NCBI GenBank assembly: GCA_037957365.1
Contig: JARHVA010001738.1
Span: 899,501 to 963,500 of the forward strand
DNA: 64,000 nt
Direction: 5' to 3'
From: Torreya grandis
Lineage: Eukaryota; Streptophyta; Pinopsida; Cupressales; Taxaceae
The notes below the pieces were generated by a model. The model had not been told where the DNA came from. It made no database searches and saw only the letters and a program-made list of their open reading frames with translations. Position numbers and translations under genes: made by a program. Each line of letters starts with the position of its first letter. Positions within the stretch are counted from its first letter, which is position 1. Of the stretch, positions 24,866 to 37,010 are shown in pieces.

Positions 24866-26442
24866 CATCACGTGGCATGTAAGTGTAACATGTGATGGTG
24901 CTTTGAGATAGAACATGATAACACATAACACTAATGCTAAGTAAAGTGTAGTAATTATCAACTAAGATAAAGGAAAGGATAGAATTGAAAAACACATACC
25001 TTTACTTATCTTAGTGTTGTAGATAAAGAATTGGACTACAAGAGAAAGTGAAGGCATCCAATATGAATAAAACTAAGTGAACCTATAGAATTTAGAGCAA
25101 AAAATAGCCAAAAATCAAGATTTTTGGAAAATAGGCATACAATAGTGGAAAATAATATTTACATAATAAAAACTCCAATGCATTTTATAATTTTGAAATT
25201 GGATGAGTAAAAACAAATATATCGTAAAAACAAAGACTTTGTAGGAAAATAATTGATGAATTTGAATTTTGAAAAAGTGTTTTTAAATAGGGGGAAAGAC
25301 AAGTAATTTATTGTTTTGACTTATGAAGAAGAGAATAAAATATCTTTGGAGATAAAATGAGATAGGATGGTGAGGAGATGACAAGTTAGACAAGAGTGAT
25401 ACCTAGAGGCAATAGAGAGTGCACTATAGGTATGCAATTATGAATCTCAGACCAATTTTTGAAAATTGTAACTTATTAAGTTCTCTTTTAGTGATTAAGA
25501 ATTTTAAGCATTTCTAGATGTCAGAATGAGACAAAATTAGATTTTAGGGGTAGAAAATATTAAGATAGAAAATGGGTTTATAGTAATTAGGCACAAAGTG
25601 GGAAAAATGCACTTTTTGAGGAAAATGAAGGGGTCATCAAGTAAAATGAACTAGGTCAATCTGGTTAACCTAATAGGCTAAAACTAGGTAGAATCCATAG
25701 TGCCAACCCAATAGGTATGGGTTGACCTTGTACATTCTATATGCTACCAACCTAGTGTAGTTTACCAACTAATTTGAAAGGTCTAGAATGACAATGAAAC
25801 ACTATGAAGGGGAAAATAAGAGGTTTAACTAAGATTTTAGAGTTAACTAGGGAAAAAAAGGGAAACTTTTGGTCAAAAGAGAGATAAAATTGCCCAAAAT
25901 GACCAAGGGAGGGAAATAAGGATAGAGTAGGATAAAAATAGGGTAAAATGAATAAGTTTTAAAATAATTAGGCTTGTTTTTATTTTAAAATGTAAAAAGA
26001 ATGTATTGTGACTATACACAATATGAAGGAACTAATACATACTTTATTATTTCTTGGTTGAAAAGACAATATAGGTTTTATATATTTGTGGATGTGTCCT
26101 AGTTACCAATTTTATTGGAGTGATTATCAGATGGAGATAGGGTTAGATTAGTATCCATAGGTCTAGGAGGCATAGTTGACATGTCAAGATCCCCATGAGT
26201 GTTAATATGTTAGTCATGTTCCTCAATTTATAGGAACAACTAAATAACACTTTCTGATGGGAGGTGGATGGGGATGTGATAGAGGTGGCCATAAACTAGA
26301 GGATGCCCATACCATCCTTGAGATGCCCATAGTAGGAGCACTAGTGAGCACAAGGATACCAGATAACATAGAGGAGAGTAGAGCCTTATCCATGTGGACT
26401 ACAAGCTCAAAGATGATTTTGGGATGATGGAAAATTAGAATA

Positions 26443-26491
<49 letters not shown>

Positions 26492-26803
26492 ATAGATTAT
26501 GGATATATATAAATTTTTGATAGGGCTTGTGACATAGTGGGTGCTAAGTCATAAGTCAGATGACAAGGTACTACTATTCATGGTAGCCTTGAGTAGGATG
26601 ATGATAGAAAAATGAGTTTTATATGATCTAGGATCTATCATCTAGGTCCAATTCATACATGATTTGTATGATATGTTGGTAAAAGGGTATAATACCATAG
26701 GATTGATCATATTGCTAATAACATGGATATATGAGAGGTTTCTTGTGTATCAACAAACTAAGTTGCCTCATGTAATTGATGATAGCTTACCTTGAGTGTA
26801 GAT
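24866..26803. other. Element III non-coding interior next to 3' LTR
   Basis: Purine-rich on the plus strand, with no ORF that could be followed for long except a short open stretch at ~26265-26420. Near 25650-25760 are GGTCAATCTGGTTAACC-type words related to the palindromic motif of this family. A (GT)n microsatellite lies at ~26446-26490. It could hold regulatory sequence for the antisense ORF that starts at 26804, but no promoter motif can be claimed. Confidence 0.5.
26446..26490. repeat. (GT)n microsatellite
   Basis: About 22 uninterrupted GT dinucleotides inside element III. Uninterrupted repeats in such decayed sequence suggest recent expansion. Confidence 0.97.
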
Positions 26804-28128
26804 ATGGAGGGAGGAACAAGTAGCATGGGTCATGTCCCATATGTTAGTGCTACATTAAATGAGATGTATAAACATAGTATGGTATCCATATGCACACATA
26901 AAAACTACATGGGTAAGCTAGCACATAGTTTTACTAGTGACAATGAGGATAAAGGTGGTTAGACACTAAACATGGTGGAAAGATCCATATCTGGTGGTAA
27001 AAATGCTAGGATAGATGGTCATACCTCATCTAGTGACATTCATATTGATGCTTAAATAGTGGGATTGGCATGTGATAGAGGCACAGGGGAGGAGAGGACT
27101 AAGACCATTGATAGTGAGACTGATACTCAGACCACATTATGAGTGACTATGGATTGGTTAAGCATAACAAGGAGTAGAGTAAGAAAATATGGAGGTAGAA
27201 GTAGAGATACCAAATGTACCACTACAAACTCCAAAACAATAGGATCTATGACAATAAAGGAAATGATAGTGATAGAGGCAATATGAGATGACATAGATCA
27301 ATGTCATCCTTGATGAGCTAGTAGAGGAACTAGAAGAGGGATGGATGATAGAGAGATCCATTATGCACAAATTGAGATAGATGCAAGCCATGATATAAGG
27401 ATTTGAGCTGAGGAGGTGGCCTATATAGGAGGTACTAGGAGGCATGCATATCGAGATACTATGCTAGGCCATCACATAGATGGTGAAACCATAATAGTCA
27501 AGACATAGATAGGTAAGAAAAGATGGTTAAATTATTATTTTAAGTTTTTATTTGGAAGTAGAGATAGAAAGATATTTTGAGATATAATAATGATCTAATA
27601 TCCCTATATTGTGATTTTAGAGACATAGTTGAGGATGGAAAGGAGAGATTAGGGTCCCTAATGAAGGGAGCACTCCATAATGTCCTAGATGAGACTATGT
27701 AGCCATATAACCCAATTGCATTGGAGGACCCTAGTGTACCATCTACCCTAGCTCAGGTAAGCTAGTTTATACTAACTAGGGATGAAATAATATATGTACA
27801 AGCATAAAGAGAGAGGATACAACCACCAGTAGAGATGGGTGTAGGAGAGATGTAGAAATGCTAGGCCTTAACTAAGGAGAAGGCTATATATCTAATCATA
27901 GTGATGCAGATGAAAGAGATATGGACCTAATTGATGTATTCATAGGTGTATGTAGCACACTTATAGGATAGGTAGAGGGCCTAAGATCCTAGATGGCCTC
28001 TTTATAGTGTACTATTTAGAGAAGTCAAACTGAGGCCTTAATAGGTAGTGTGGCTAGGCCATGAGATAGAGAGGATCGGACTCAACCATAGAGATGGAGC
28101 ATTGTATATGGTTGTATTTTTTGTATAA
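26804..28128 (+). pseudogene. Antisense accessory ORF in element III, unknown function
   Basis: A long decayed reading frame on the strand opposite to gag, between gag/protease and the 3' LTR. From ATG at 26804 (MEGGTSSMGHVPYVSATLNE) one frame stays readable to ~27512 with stops only at likely Gln (TAG/TAA) or Arg (TGA from CGA) codons; it includes REIHYAQIEIDASHDIRI and EEVAYIGGTRRHAYRDTMLG. A second frame runs 27616-28128 and reads DIVEDGKERLGSLMKGALHN, LTKEKAIYLIIVMQMKEIW, DPRWPLYSVLFREVKLRP and VVWLGHEIERIGLNHRDGAL. Between them lies an intron-like gap. Antisense or additional ORFs are known in some Tat-lineage plant gypsy elements (for example maize Grande), but this protein was not recognised. 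The 27158-27445 minus frame is its shadow. Confidence 0.6.
27513..27620 (+). other. Possible 108 bp intron in the antisense ORF
   Basis: The readable frame breaks at AG/GTAAGA (donor at 27513), and the next readable frame starts after TATTGTGATTTTAG (acceptor ending 27620). The gap is AT-rich, 108 bases long and contains GATCTAAT, a plausible branch site. Splicing exactly at these sites does not join the two frames as they now stand, so one later indel or a different acceptor must be assumed. A plain frameshift is the alternative. Confidence 0.35.
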
Positions 28129-28397
28129 AATGCATGATATATATGGATCATTTTGGAAAATTATTATTATTTGTGTATGTTTTCATTATGGTTGATTATG
28201 GTTATTTATTATGGTTGTGGCTATATATGCTTTAGATATATTTCATTCTAGCACATGTATTTTAGCTTTGTTATATATGCTAGAAGAAATATCTGAGATG
28301 TGGTGTCTTTTATATCATTATGTAGGACACATGTATGGTTAAAATAAAATAGGCAAAAAGGACTTGGAAAAATATAATCAATGAAAAGAATGTACTA

Positions 28398-28834
28398 CAC
28401 ACTATTTCAAGTTGGGAAATGTGTAATAAAAAAATTGACTGAGTATAAAGAACCAATAAATGATAAAACAAGATGGTTAAAAGGGATTTATTTTTAAACC
28501 AAAGTGAAATATTTTTGTAGAAAACTAAAATAAGTAAAATCATACTAATTCACATTCAGAAGTATGACTATAATGTAATAAAATGGAAGGTATGTAAAAG
28601 GGCACAAATGATATAAAAATAAATCAAGTAAATCAATCATACTAAATCATGCTAGGAAGTAAAAAAGAAAAATAAAATTGGTAAAAGATTGTTCTTAAAT
28701 TTATCACACTAATTCAAGATGGAAAGTATGAAAAAATCAAGAAATGGCTGTATTCTTACATGCACTCAGAAAATAAGAAGATGAAAGAGAAATGAAGTAA
28801 TAATAAAACACACTAAATCAAGCTGAGAAGCATG
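28398..28834 (+). repeat. Five diverged copies of a ~26 bp unit
   Basis: Copies like CACACTAAATCAAGCTGAGA followed by AGTATG start near 28398, 28541, 28638, 28705 and 28809. Spacing is irregular (143, 97, 67 and 104 bases), so this is an eroded tandem array or a dispersed binding-site cluster. Confidence 0.55.
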
Positions 28835-29203
28835 TCAATGACATGTAACTTCATAATCAATCGAATCTTATCTCATATTGGATACATGTAATTTTAGATT
28901 GTGACTTGGGTATTGGAATATTTTGTGAGGAATGTTGGGTCCTATCCATGGTCTTACACTATAATTCACAAAGAGAACACCACTAGGGTGGAATAAATAG
29001 GTAAAATCAAGTAATCAAGGATGTGGGTGATAAGAAATAAAAAGGTGGTTAATTGTGAGGATGGTTAGGTCCTATCTATGGTTTTATAATGCAACTCACA
29101 AATGAAATCCTAAGGGGAGTGATTAGTAGAGAAAACAATATTTCTCAAGAGGAAATATGAGGGATATAAGGAATGAAAAAGGGAATGTAAAATTAAAGAC
29201 TAT

Positions 29204-29655
29204 GAGAATACCTTAGGATATAGGAGGCATACTAAGGACATGAGAAGACACTAAGTGACTAGTGGTCATCTATGTATAAAGGAAACCTATTCACTATAGA
29301 CATAAAACTTTGTAGGTAAATAGGCATGCTAATAATATCAAATCATAAAGGTAGATTGGTATAAAAAAATAAAATGGACCTACCTTCTAATGACATATTA
29401 CATGTTCTTTAGGGCCCCTTATAAATCTATGAGAAGACCTTAGGATATAATAGGCATACTAAGGACATGAGAAGACACTAAGTGACTAGTGGTCATCTAT
29501 GTATAAAGGAAACCTATTCAATATAGACATAAAACTTTGTAGGTAAATAGGCATGCTAATAATATAAACTCATAAAGGTAGATTGGTATATAAAAAAAAT
29601 GGACCTACCTTCTAATGACATATTACATGTTCTTTATGACCCCTTATAAATCTAT
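29204..29655. repeat. Tandem duplication, 2 x ~226 bp
   Basis: 29204-29430 and 29431-29655 are near-identical, with only a handful of substitutions and small indels. Both run from GAGAA-ACCTTAGGATATA through GTGACTAGTGGTCATCTATG to CCCCTTATAAATCTAT. The copies are much more alike than the two LTRs of the element, so the duplication is younger than the insertion. Function unknown. Confidence 0.95.
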
Positions 29656-30699
29656 CTGTCTACTATGAACATTAAGAACTTGCATGAGAAAGTAGGTAGC
29701 ACTAAAATATTTTTTTATTCCACTCTTCTAATTTATTAGCCTACTACACCCGAAAGGACCTTAGATCTACCATGAGGCCAACTATGGAGTTTTATCTTTG
29801 ACTAGAAGAAGGAGATGTGATTTGAATCATGTCTTTTAGTGTGATTGGACTTTTAAGAATATTTTTTCCTTTTCTATCATTTCCTTTTTTTAAAATGATT
29901 TAGATTTTAACTTTTTATGGATTTTTAAGATTCTTCCTTCATACAAAATTGGAATGACAAATCATGAGAGATGTATTGATATACATGAATGATCTATAGG
30001 CTAAGGCTAAAGGAAGATAAGTAACCAAAGGTAAAGATTGACTAGGACACTTAGGATTGACAATGAACTAGTATGTGATCTCAAGTCTTAGTTGTGTATA
30101 TGCTTAGTTTGAAAAACAAAGGAATAAGGGAAAAAGGAGATCCAAAAAGTGGACCAGTGAAAGGAGATAGTGATGGGTAGGATTATTTTCTAACTAATCA
30201 CATGGTAAAAGGGAGACAATGACTAAAGGGAACAAGGTTTGTATAACCAAGTCACAATGATAATTAACCATGAAAAATGGAGATAAGAAAGAAAACAATA
30301 ATAAAGAGAAAAGAAAATATTTTTGATAAAAACTCAAGAAAGAGAGAGAATTCAATGATAAAAAAGACAATCATATGTGAAATATAAATGATAAGAAAAG
30401 CAAGATATAGTACAACAAGTAAGATCACCATATACGATAAGGAAAAATTTGACACAATGTCAAATGATATAATAGATAGATAAAGATAAGATTGGATCAC
30501 ACATCCAACCCAAATGAAAATGTGAAATCACCATGCATATGCTCATAAATATTGATAAATATATCCACACACATTATCCAAGGTAACATAAAAATCTCTA
30601 TAAAGCTAGATATGAATTATTTCTAATGTTTTGTCAATATTTAATGAATATTGGGAAAAGGCTTATCTTCTAATCTCCTCTACATAAAAAAGTGGGAAT

Positions 30700-32140
30700 G
30701 CTCAAAGGATCATGTCAAGGAGGGAAATTAGACAAGGTATGGTCAAGATAATGTGTGGTAGAAGGCTCTATAAGATATGTAAGAATCACCAGTGGAGAAG
30801 GATCCATGGGCAAGGGAAGGTCCACAGGTGAAAGAATCATGGGTGGAGGCATAGATGATGGTGAAATGACCATGGGAGAAGAAAGAGGAGCCTTATTATG
30901 GGAATGACCTATGGGAAGATTGGTAGAAGGTTCAATAATGGATATAAGGTGATCCTTAAGATGTTTTTAAAGGATATAAGAATGATTGATATGATGGGTG
31001 TTGCATAGATGCCATAGATAATATACCTCACCATACTTGGGTAGATATTCAAGAAGTACCTTCAAGGGAAGTATAGCTTTGTCTGAATATGGGGAAGAAG
31101 GATGTAAGGTGTCAGTATATTTCTACAACTTATGACAATCGGTGAAATCATGATTATCTATCCCATAAAAGCAACATATACACTTGTGAGTAGTTTTATT
31201 AGAGGAACTCACAGAAGAAGGTTTAACAAGAATGGAAGAAGCCATAGAAAACTCATCATCCTATTTGGTGGATAGAGGAGATATCTTATGCAAATGAATC
31301 AAACCATCACCAAGGGAGGGTGATGATGAGGAAGGAATGGAACTAGGCTCAATAAAAGGAGTAATGGAATCAAAAACAAGGATAAGATTAGAAATAATAG
31401 GATTAGATGAGGGAGGGGTGAGATCGATAGAAGGTCTAAGGAGAGTCAAACTAACTTAAGGGGTAAGCTAGCTACAAGGATCAGGGTAGCTAGAAAAATG
31501 GTAAGGCTCGGTCATAGCATAATACATGAGTATAGTCCTACAGGGATCCTTAGAAACTAGAGGTGTTTATGCCATCTCTACCCTAAAATAAAGGGGAAAA
31601 ATACAAAAATAAGGAAATATAAGTGAAGGAAAATGATGAGATTCATGAGAATACTCAAGTAAAAAAGAATGATAATAGATAATTTTAGCATCATGATCTT
31701 GTACAAGACCACCTAATAATGGATCATCTAATGAATAACCATCATTGTAATATAAGGTGTGAAGGTTAATGACACAAGTAGGGATGACATTATCATCCAA
31801 GGAAGTATGGTGAACATAATGTTGAGTCTTTGTTAAGACTATGGGAATGTCATAATAAGGAGGCTTATGAGCATGAGGTTGCAAAGAAGTAAGAATTTGT
31901 GAGATGAGATGATGTGAGAGACAAAAAGCCTTGATATTTAGGTTAATCTCATCAGGTTCATCATCATCAAAATCTAAGAGGTTAGGAGGAATGTTCCCAA
32001 TGAGCTCAAGATGCCCATTATAACCTCAGGTTGAATTAATGAGAAAGTTAAGATGCTGAGACTCACAGAATGGAATGCTTGGCAAAGGATCAAGAGTAGG
32101 AATATTAAAAACACCATGATATTCAAATTATTTAAAATTC
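30700..32140 (-). pseudogene. Element III downstream part of ORF: unknown, zinc-knuckle-like, proline-rich
   Basis: The protease-like frame continues without a shift from 32832 to ~30700. After the protease-like part it reads IPPNLLDFDDDEPDEINLNI near 31960 and PPYYDIPIVLTKTQHYVHHT near 31850. Next comes CICCFYGIDNHDFTDC near 31180, which looks like a distorted CCHC zinc knuckle, then a Pro/Ser-rich tail (SSPMVISPSSMPPPMILSP near 30870). A segment between protease and RT is usual in gypsy pol, but here the frame ends without reaching an RT. The plus-strand frame 32053-32346 is a shadow. Confidence 0.55.
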
Positions 32141-32832
32141 TAAGGTTTAGTGTCACCTTGAATCTTATAAATGGCTCCATTATGAGGGAATTTAATGCAT
32201 TGGTAGGTGAAAGAAGCAATAGCTCTCATGTGGTGAGTCCATGGCCTACCAAACAAGATGTTATAAGAAAGGGAAAAGTTAAATATTATCACCTCAAAGT
32301 TAATGGTGATAGGTGGGATAGTAATCAGAAGCCACATGTAACCTAGAGGAGGAATTTTACTTCTATCATATCCTTGGTAGGTACTGCATGTAGACTAAAG
32401 ATTGCATTCAAAATATCCAAGGGTCTTAATGAAATTGAGAGAAGCAATAGACATGATGAAAAACTCATCAATTTATGCACACTTTACTTAGATATTACCT
32501 ATTTGAACACAAATGAATAAGATAAGATCATTTACATGAAGAATTTTCTCATTGGGAATCATAAAAACTATGACTAATTTTAAGGAAAGAGAAGTGTTTA
32601 TAGTTTCACCAACGTTGATAGACATATCTTCACATTTTTATAATATATTATCTTTAGATCTAGATAAAGCTACCTCCCATCCTGTTAGGGGAGGAAAATA
32701 GACATTCATCTCAAATAACAGTTGCATAAGATGGTTTTTATGACATGGAGAAGTCCTCATAAGCTCAGGGAATAGAATTTGGGATGGGAGATTAGTGATC
32801 TCCACAATGGGATCCCACTCATCATAACCCAT
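32141..32832 (-). pseudogene. Retropepsin-like protease region, element III
   Basis: The C-terminal half of a gypsy aspartic protease is recognisable: LGYMWLLITIPPITINFEVI, then FNFSLSYNILFGRPWTHHMR (positions ~32340-32220). The phrase YN-x-L-x-GRPW-x-H is typical of plant gypsy proteases. The tail QCIKFPHNGAIYKIQGD follows. Upstream, INVGETINTS near 32615 may be a decayed active-site region, but no clear Asp-Thr/Ser-Gly is visible. It would have processed the element polyprotein in the virus-like particle. Inactive now. Confidence 0.7.
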
Positions 32833-32863
32833 AATAATTTTATTAGATATAGGTATATAATGG

Positions 32864-34330
32864 TTAAGAAGGTTTTAAAAGGAAGAGTTGAATTACATTG
32901 AAATTCTTTTGATAATAAGAAGAAGGTTTAGAACAAGGTTTTAAATCATGTTGAGATGATGAAGTAGTTGTTTCAAGTTGATTTTGAGAATTGGATGAAG
33001 TAATAGTAGAATCTTGGTTATCATTAGTGTTAGAAGATGATGTAAGAGTGGTAGAAATAGAATGGAAAGTTTTGTCCAAGGGGGAATCAAAAATTAAATC
33101 ATAAAAAGTAATGAGGTCATCTTACCCCAACTCATTTAAATGAGTTGGAGAAGAATCTTGGATAACACGATATGTTCAAGATGAAAGAGGAGTGTAGATA
33201 GGTTGAGAATCAATAAAATCCACCACCTTTCACATATTAATCATGTTAACCATATTATCTTTAGAATTTGGTTCAACAAGACTTTCTACATTGTTGGTGG
33301 AAGGGGTGGGATTGTATTGGTTGTCTTGAATTGGTTGATGATTAGGGAGAGGGTCTTTATAGATAGCTAAATGAACATTTTATTGATTTAATGCTTGAGT
33401 TTTATAATGTGATTTATAGTCCTTAAAATCAATTTCATAATCTTTTTGATGTTTACAAATCATGGAATCATTATCAAAATTAGGACAAAGAAGAATATCC
33501 ATAGATAAATTATGAAGTTGTCTATATGTCTCATAAGAATGACCCAAACTAGCATGAAACCAAAAAAACTTGTTGGGATCATACCAATATTTCATAGGAT
33601 GAGTAGGGTCAAGTTCTCATGGAAAAGGCCTAGGTATATGGTTAAGTAATTAAGTTGAGGATAGAGGTTTTTTTAATGTTAATTTTGTTTGGTGAAGAGA
33701 AATTAGGATTGGAAGATTGTTGAGAAGGGGGAGCTAGTTCCAATGAAGGGGTAGGAACGATAGCTTGAACATTATTAATGGTGTCATAAGAATTTGTAAC
33801 ACCATCATTGGTAACATTGTGGTTTTTGTTCTTTAGTAATAGATGAGGACCTGTAGAATTTTGGGGTGGCTCAAATTGTTGTATTAGGAATTCTTGATGT
33901 TTATCTTGGTCAATAACCTCCTCTAAGTTATGTTGAGAGAGAGTGTAGACTCGATATTGTAATATAGGAAAAAGGTAATTAGTAAAGAGATGGAAAATAT
34001 TGTCATTGACCATATTATTTTTACATTTATTTTATAAATTATTCCATCTTTTAATGAAGGCTTGAGGGGTTTCATTATCATTTTGTTTGCAATTTATGAA
34101 ATGGGCCAAAGTGTTTTCAAGAAGATCACTAGCTTGGAATTCTTAAACTAAATCATTCACTAAATCCTCCAAAATAATAATATAATGAGATTAAGTTGAT
34201 TTTTTCAATCCAAGGCATCACCTATGAGGGTTTTGGTAAGGAGCTTGGTAGCAGTAAACATGTTTAATTTAACCTAGTCCTTACAAAGATTTCTAAATGT
34301 CTTAATATGAAGGGTGGGATCAGTTTATCC
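32864..34330 (-). pseudogene. Gag-like region of element III with zinc-knuckle-like site
   Basis: The gag core reads at ~34150-34030: DLLENTLAHFINCKQNDNET, then PQAFIKRWNNL, the phrase typical of the retrotransposon gag family (PF03732). NIFHLFTNYLFPILQYRVYT follows to ~33950. After a Ser/Asn-rich stretch with one frame change, 33595-33520 reads WYDPNKFFWFHASLGHSYET; FWFH...GH...Y looks like a CCHC knuckle that has lost Cys residues. 33500-32864 is an Asn/Ser/Thr-rich linker. Gag would package element RNA. Stops fall at Gln codons, and gag probably begins further upstream, near 35200, where the frames are badly broken. Confidence 0.65.
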
Positions 34331-37010
34331 ATTATAATAAATTGTAGTTGTTATACCTCGTATATAAATGTTATCAATTTGAGTAGTGAGAGGCTAAATT
34401 TATAGATGCTTGATGGTTTTATTGATTAAAGGAGGTTGAAGAATGAAATTTCCTTGAGAATTTTGAAGAGGAGGAGTGGGAAAATTTTGGTTATGTGTGC
34501 CTCAAGCCATTAGTTACATACGAGATTGAAGGTGGAGAAGATGGTTTTGCATTATCATCATTTGATTTGTATTATGACCTTGAAATATAATCATTTTATT
34601 GAGAGTCTTCAATAATATTTGATGTGTTTGATTAGAATTATTATAAAATTTAAGTTGGAATTAGTTTTAGAATTAGTGGCTTGGGTACCAATATTTGTAT
34701 TGATAAGTGATTGAGAATAATTATGAGAGTGTTATTCACTAGTGGAAAAATTTGCTTATGTAGTGAAAGATGGAATAATGAATGGTTGAGAGGAAGAAGA
34801 ACTAGAAACATTATTGCCTTGGGTATAAAACTAAAAAGTAGTAGATATATTTAGGATATTGAATCTTATGAGAGGCCCACTATATGTAAAACATGCCATG
34901 TTAGTATATATACTAGGTATGGAGTTAGAAGAAGTTAGAGAAGAAGTCATGGTATAAGAAGGGGCCAAAATCAAAGGAAAAACTTGAGATTAAAATAAAG
35001 TGGTACCCATAAATCTAGCTGAGAATGTAGGAGTAAGTGAATGAGGATCTTCAAATTGACCACTAATCATAATATTATAAATGATAGAAGGATTCTTTCT
35101 TCAATGTAAGGAAATTCAGAGATAAAGAAGGACATTTTGGGAGTATACTCTAATTTTGGTTAGTCCTCTAAGAAAAGAGGATAATTATGTTGAAAAGGAG
35201 TATTAGGAGGGGTCCCATAATTCATTGTGTGAGTGGTAATATGAATGTTACTAGCACCTAAGAGAGGATCCCTACTCTGTCTATGGGAGACCCTATGAGG
35301 ATTAGTAAAGTTCATCATGTCTATTGACTACAACATAGTGTTATCATCAGGTAAACATTTCATGATGAAGGGAGAGAAAAAGAGATGATAAAGCAAAGAA
35401 CCAAGAAGTGAATAAAATAGTATAGGTTCAACTGGGTCAACCTAGCATATAAATAAGGACTATAAAATAGTACATGGCCAACTAGGTCGATCTAGTATAG
35501 TGCACAAAGACTAGAAAAAGTGGTAAAAGGGGATATAGATAGTACAATGTCAATTGGGTCAATCTTGTAGAATGTAAATAGGCTGTAAAAAGGTACAAGG
35601 TCAACTAAGTTGACCTATTACAATATACAAGGAAAATGAGAAGGTTGAAAAGAAGTTATGAACTGAAACAAGACAATTTTTCCAGCTAATCTAGGAAAGT
35701 AAGAATTGAAGGGAAACAAATAGTCAATTGGATCAATACTGGCCAATCTAATTTAGGAACACAATACAAAACCTTATAATAACAATAGATAATGAAAGTT
35801 TTTATAGACACAATTGATCAAAGAGCAAGAAATAAACTTGGAAAGTAAAGAACTAACTAATTTGTCAGCCTAAGAAATTTATTAAATTATTAAGAAATGA
35901 TTTTAAAATGTGATGGGAAGTTGACTATAATCAAGGAACTAGATATCAATCTAAGGATGGTTTTAGGTAGTTTGGGATGAAAGGGATTGTTGTGGCAATA
36001 AAATAGGCTTGATTTTAGGGCCTACCCACTCACTTCACACACAATAGTGATAAGGGTGTCAGGTGCTTAGCCATAATATACCATTAACCATACTTTATAC
36101 TTGACTAGAATATCAAATCAACTTCTCCCTTAGTGATGAAATCCATGTAGGTTGGCTTTGGGTAGATAAATGTTAAAATGCTTAATTAGTTTTTTGTGAT
36201 TTGGCCATGTGTGCATAAAATAAAAATAGTGAAACTAAATGGTTAATTAAAAACCACCGAATTAGACTATGTGAACTATTCTAAGCATTCTAACAACAAG
36301 AAAATAAAGGTTTGAACCAAATAATAGCATATAGAGATTAATTCCAACTTTAAACAAGGTATAGTGTTGAAACTATATGCACAAAATATACAACAAGTTT
36401 GATAGGGTGAACCTATAATGCATAAGCAAGGTCAAAAAATGACCAAGATTGGCTAGGGTTAACCTAGTTATTTAGACAACACACATAACATAGAACTAGG
36501 TTGATAGGGTCGATCTAATTAAATGTGGAGAGGAAATTTTGAAGACTACAAACTATGAAAGAAAAGATAGAATAGAAAGAGACAAAGAGATAGAAAGGAA
36601 CCTTGGTGGATTAGATATGCTGAAAATGTATATTACTATTCAAGAACCTTGGAATATGCTCAAAAACTTTATTAATTAGGTTGACTAGGTTGATCAAGCT
36701 TTGTATAATCCTACTGCTAAGTGCCTAGAATGTATAGGGTTTACTAGGTTGACCTAGTAGCTGAATATAGATGCCTAAAGGTGTACATGGTTAACTAGGT
36801 TAAATTAGTAGTTTGAACCATAAGTTTGGAAGTCTAAAAACCTATATTGGGTCATCTAAGTCACTCTAGCTACCTTTTCCTAAAACCTTGTGTGCAGAGA
36901 TTAGAACTAGGTCGATAAAGTCAATCTAGTATGACAGATATATGATAAAAATAATGAAAGAAAGTGAAATAAATCTTTAAAGGGCTAGTTTCATGTCAAG
37001 TTCATCAGAA
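34331..37010 (-). other. Element III 5' leader and broken gag N-terminus
   Basis: 34331-35300 is coding-like but shattered. 35400-37010 is the untranslated leader and carries at least ten diverged copies of the palindromic motif (see separate entry). Directly after the 5' LTR the element strand reads TTCTGATGAACTTGACATGA, where a TGG-starting primer-binding site would be expected; no standard plant tRNA match is obvious. The same sequence follows the related LTR at 57023. Confidence 0.55.
35425..36930. repeat. Cluster of diverged palindromic motifs (ACTAGGTCGACCTAGT-like)
   Basis: Clear copies: CAACTGGGTCAACCTAGC near 35428, AACTAGGTCGATCTAGT at 35480-35496, TCAACTAAGTTGACCTATT near 35601, GCTAGGGTTAACCTAGTT near 36451, ACTAGGTTGACCTAGT at 36743-36758 and GTTAACTAGGTTAAATTAGT near 36789. 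Longer split forms occur near 36490 and 36905. The centre varies between TCGA, TTGA and TCAA, as expected if an ancestral TCGA lost its CpG. Similar copies occur in the LTRs of this family and after the related LTR at 57022. Confidence 0.75.

Larger units (their letters stand above)
28129..30690. other. Element III central non-coding repeats
   Basis: No gene was recognised. The region holds five diverged copies of a 26-base unit (28398-28834), an imperfect ~130 bp tandem repeat (28925-29190) and a well-preserved 226 bp tandem duplication (29204-29655). Low-complexity frames such as 28310-28543 and 30264-30500 on the minus strand are Ile/Phe/Leu runs from A-rich sequence. Confidence 0.6.

Noticed and set aside
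27158..27445. Minus-strand 95-codon Ser/Tyr/Ile-rich frame
   Set aside because: It is the shadow of the antisense accessory ORF, whose codon pattern is much better.
32053..32346. Plus-strand 97-codon frame over the protease-like region
   Set aside because: It is the shadow of the minus-strand frame with the YNILFGRPW motif.
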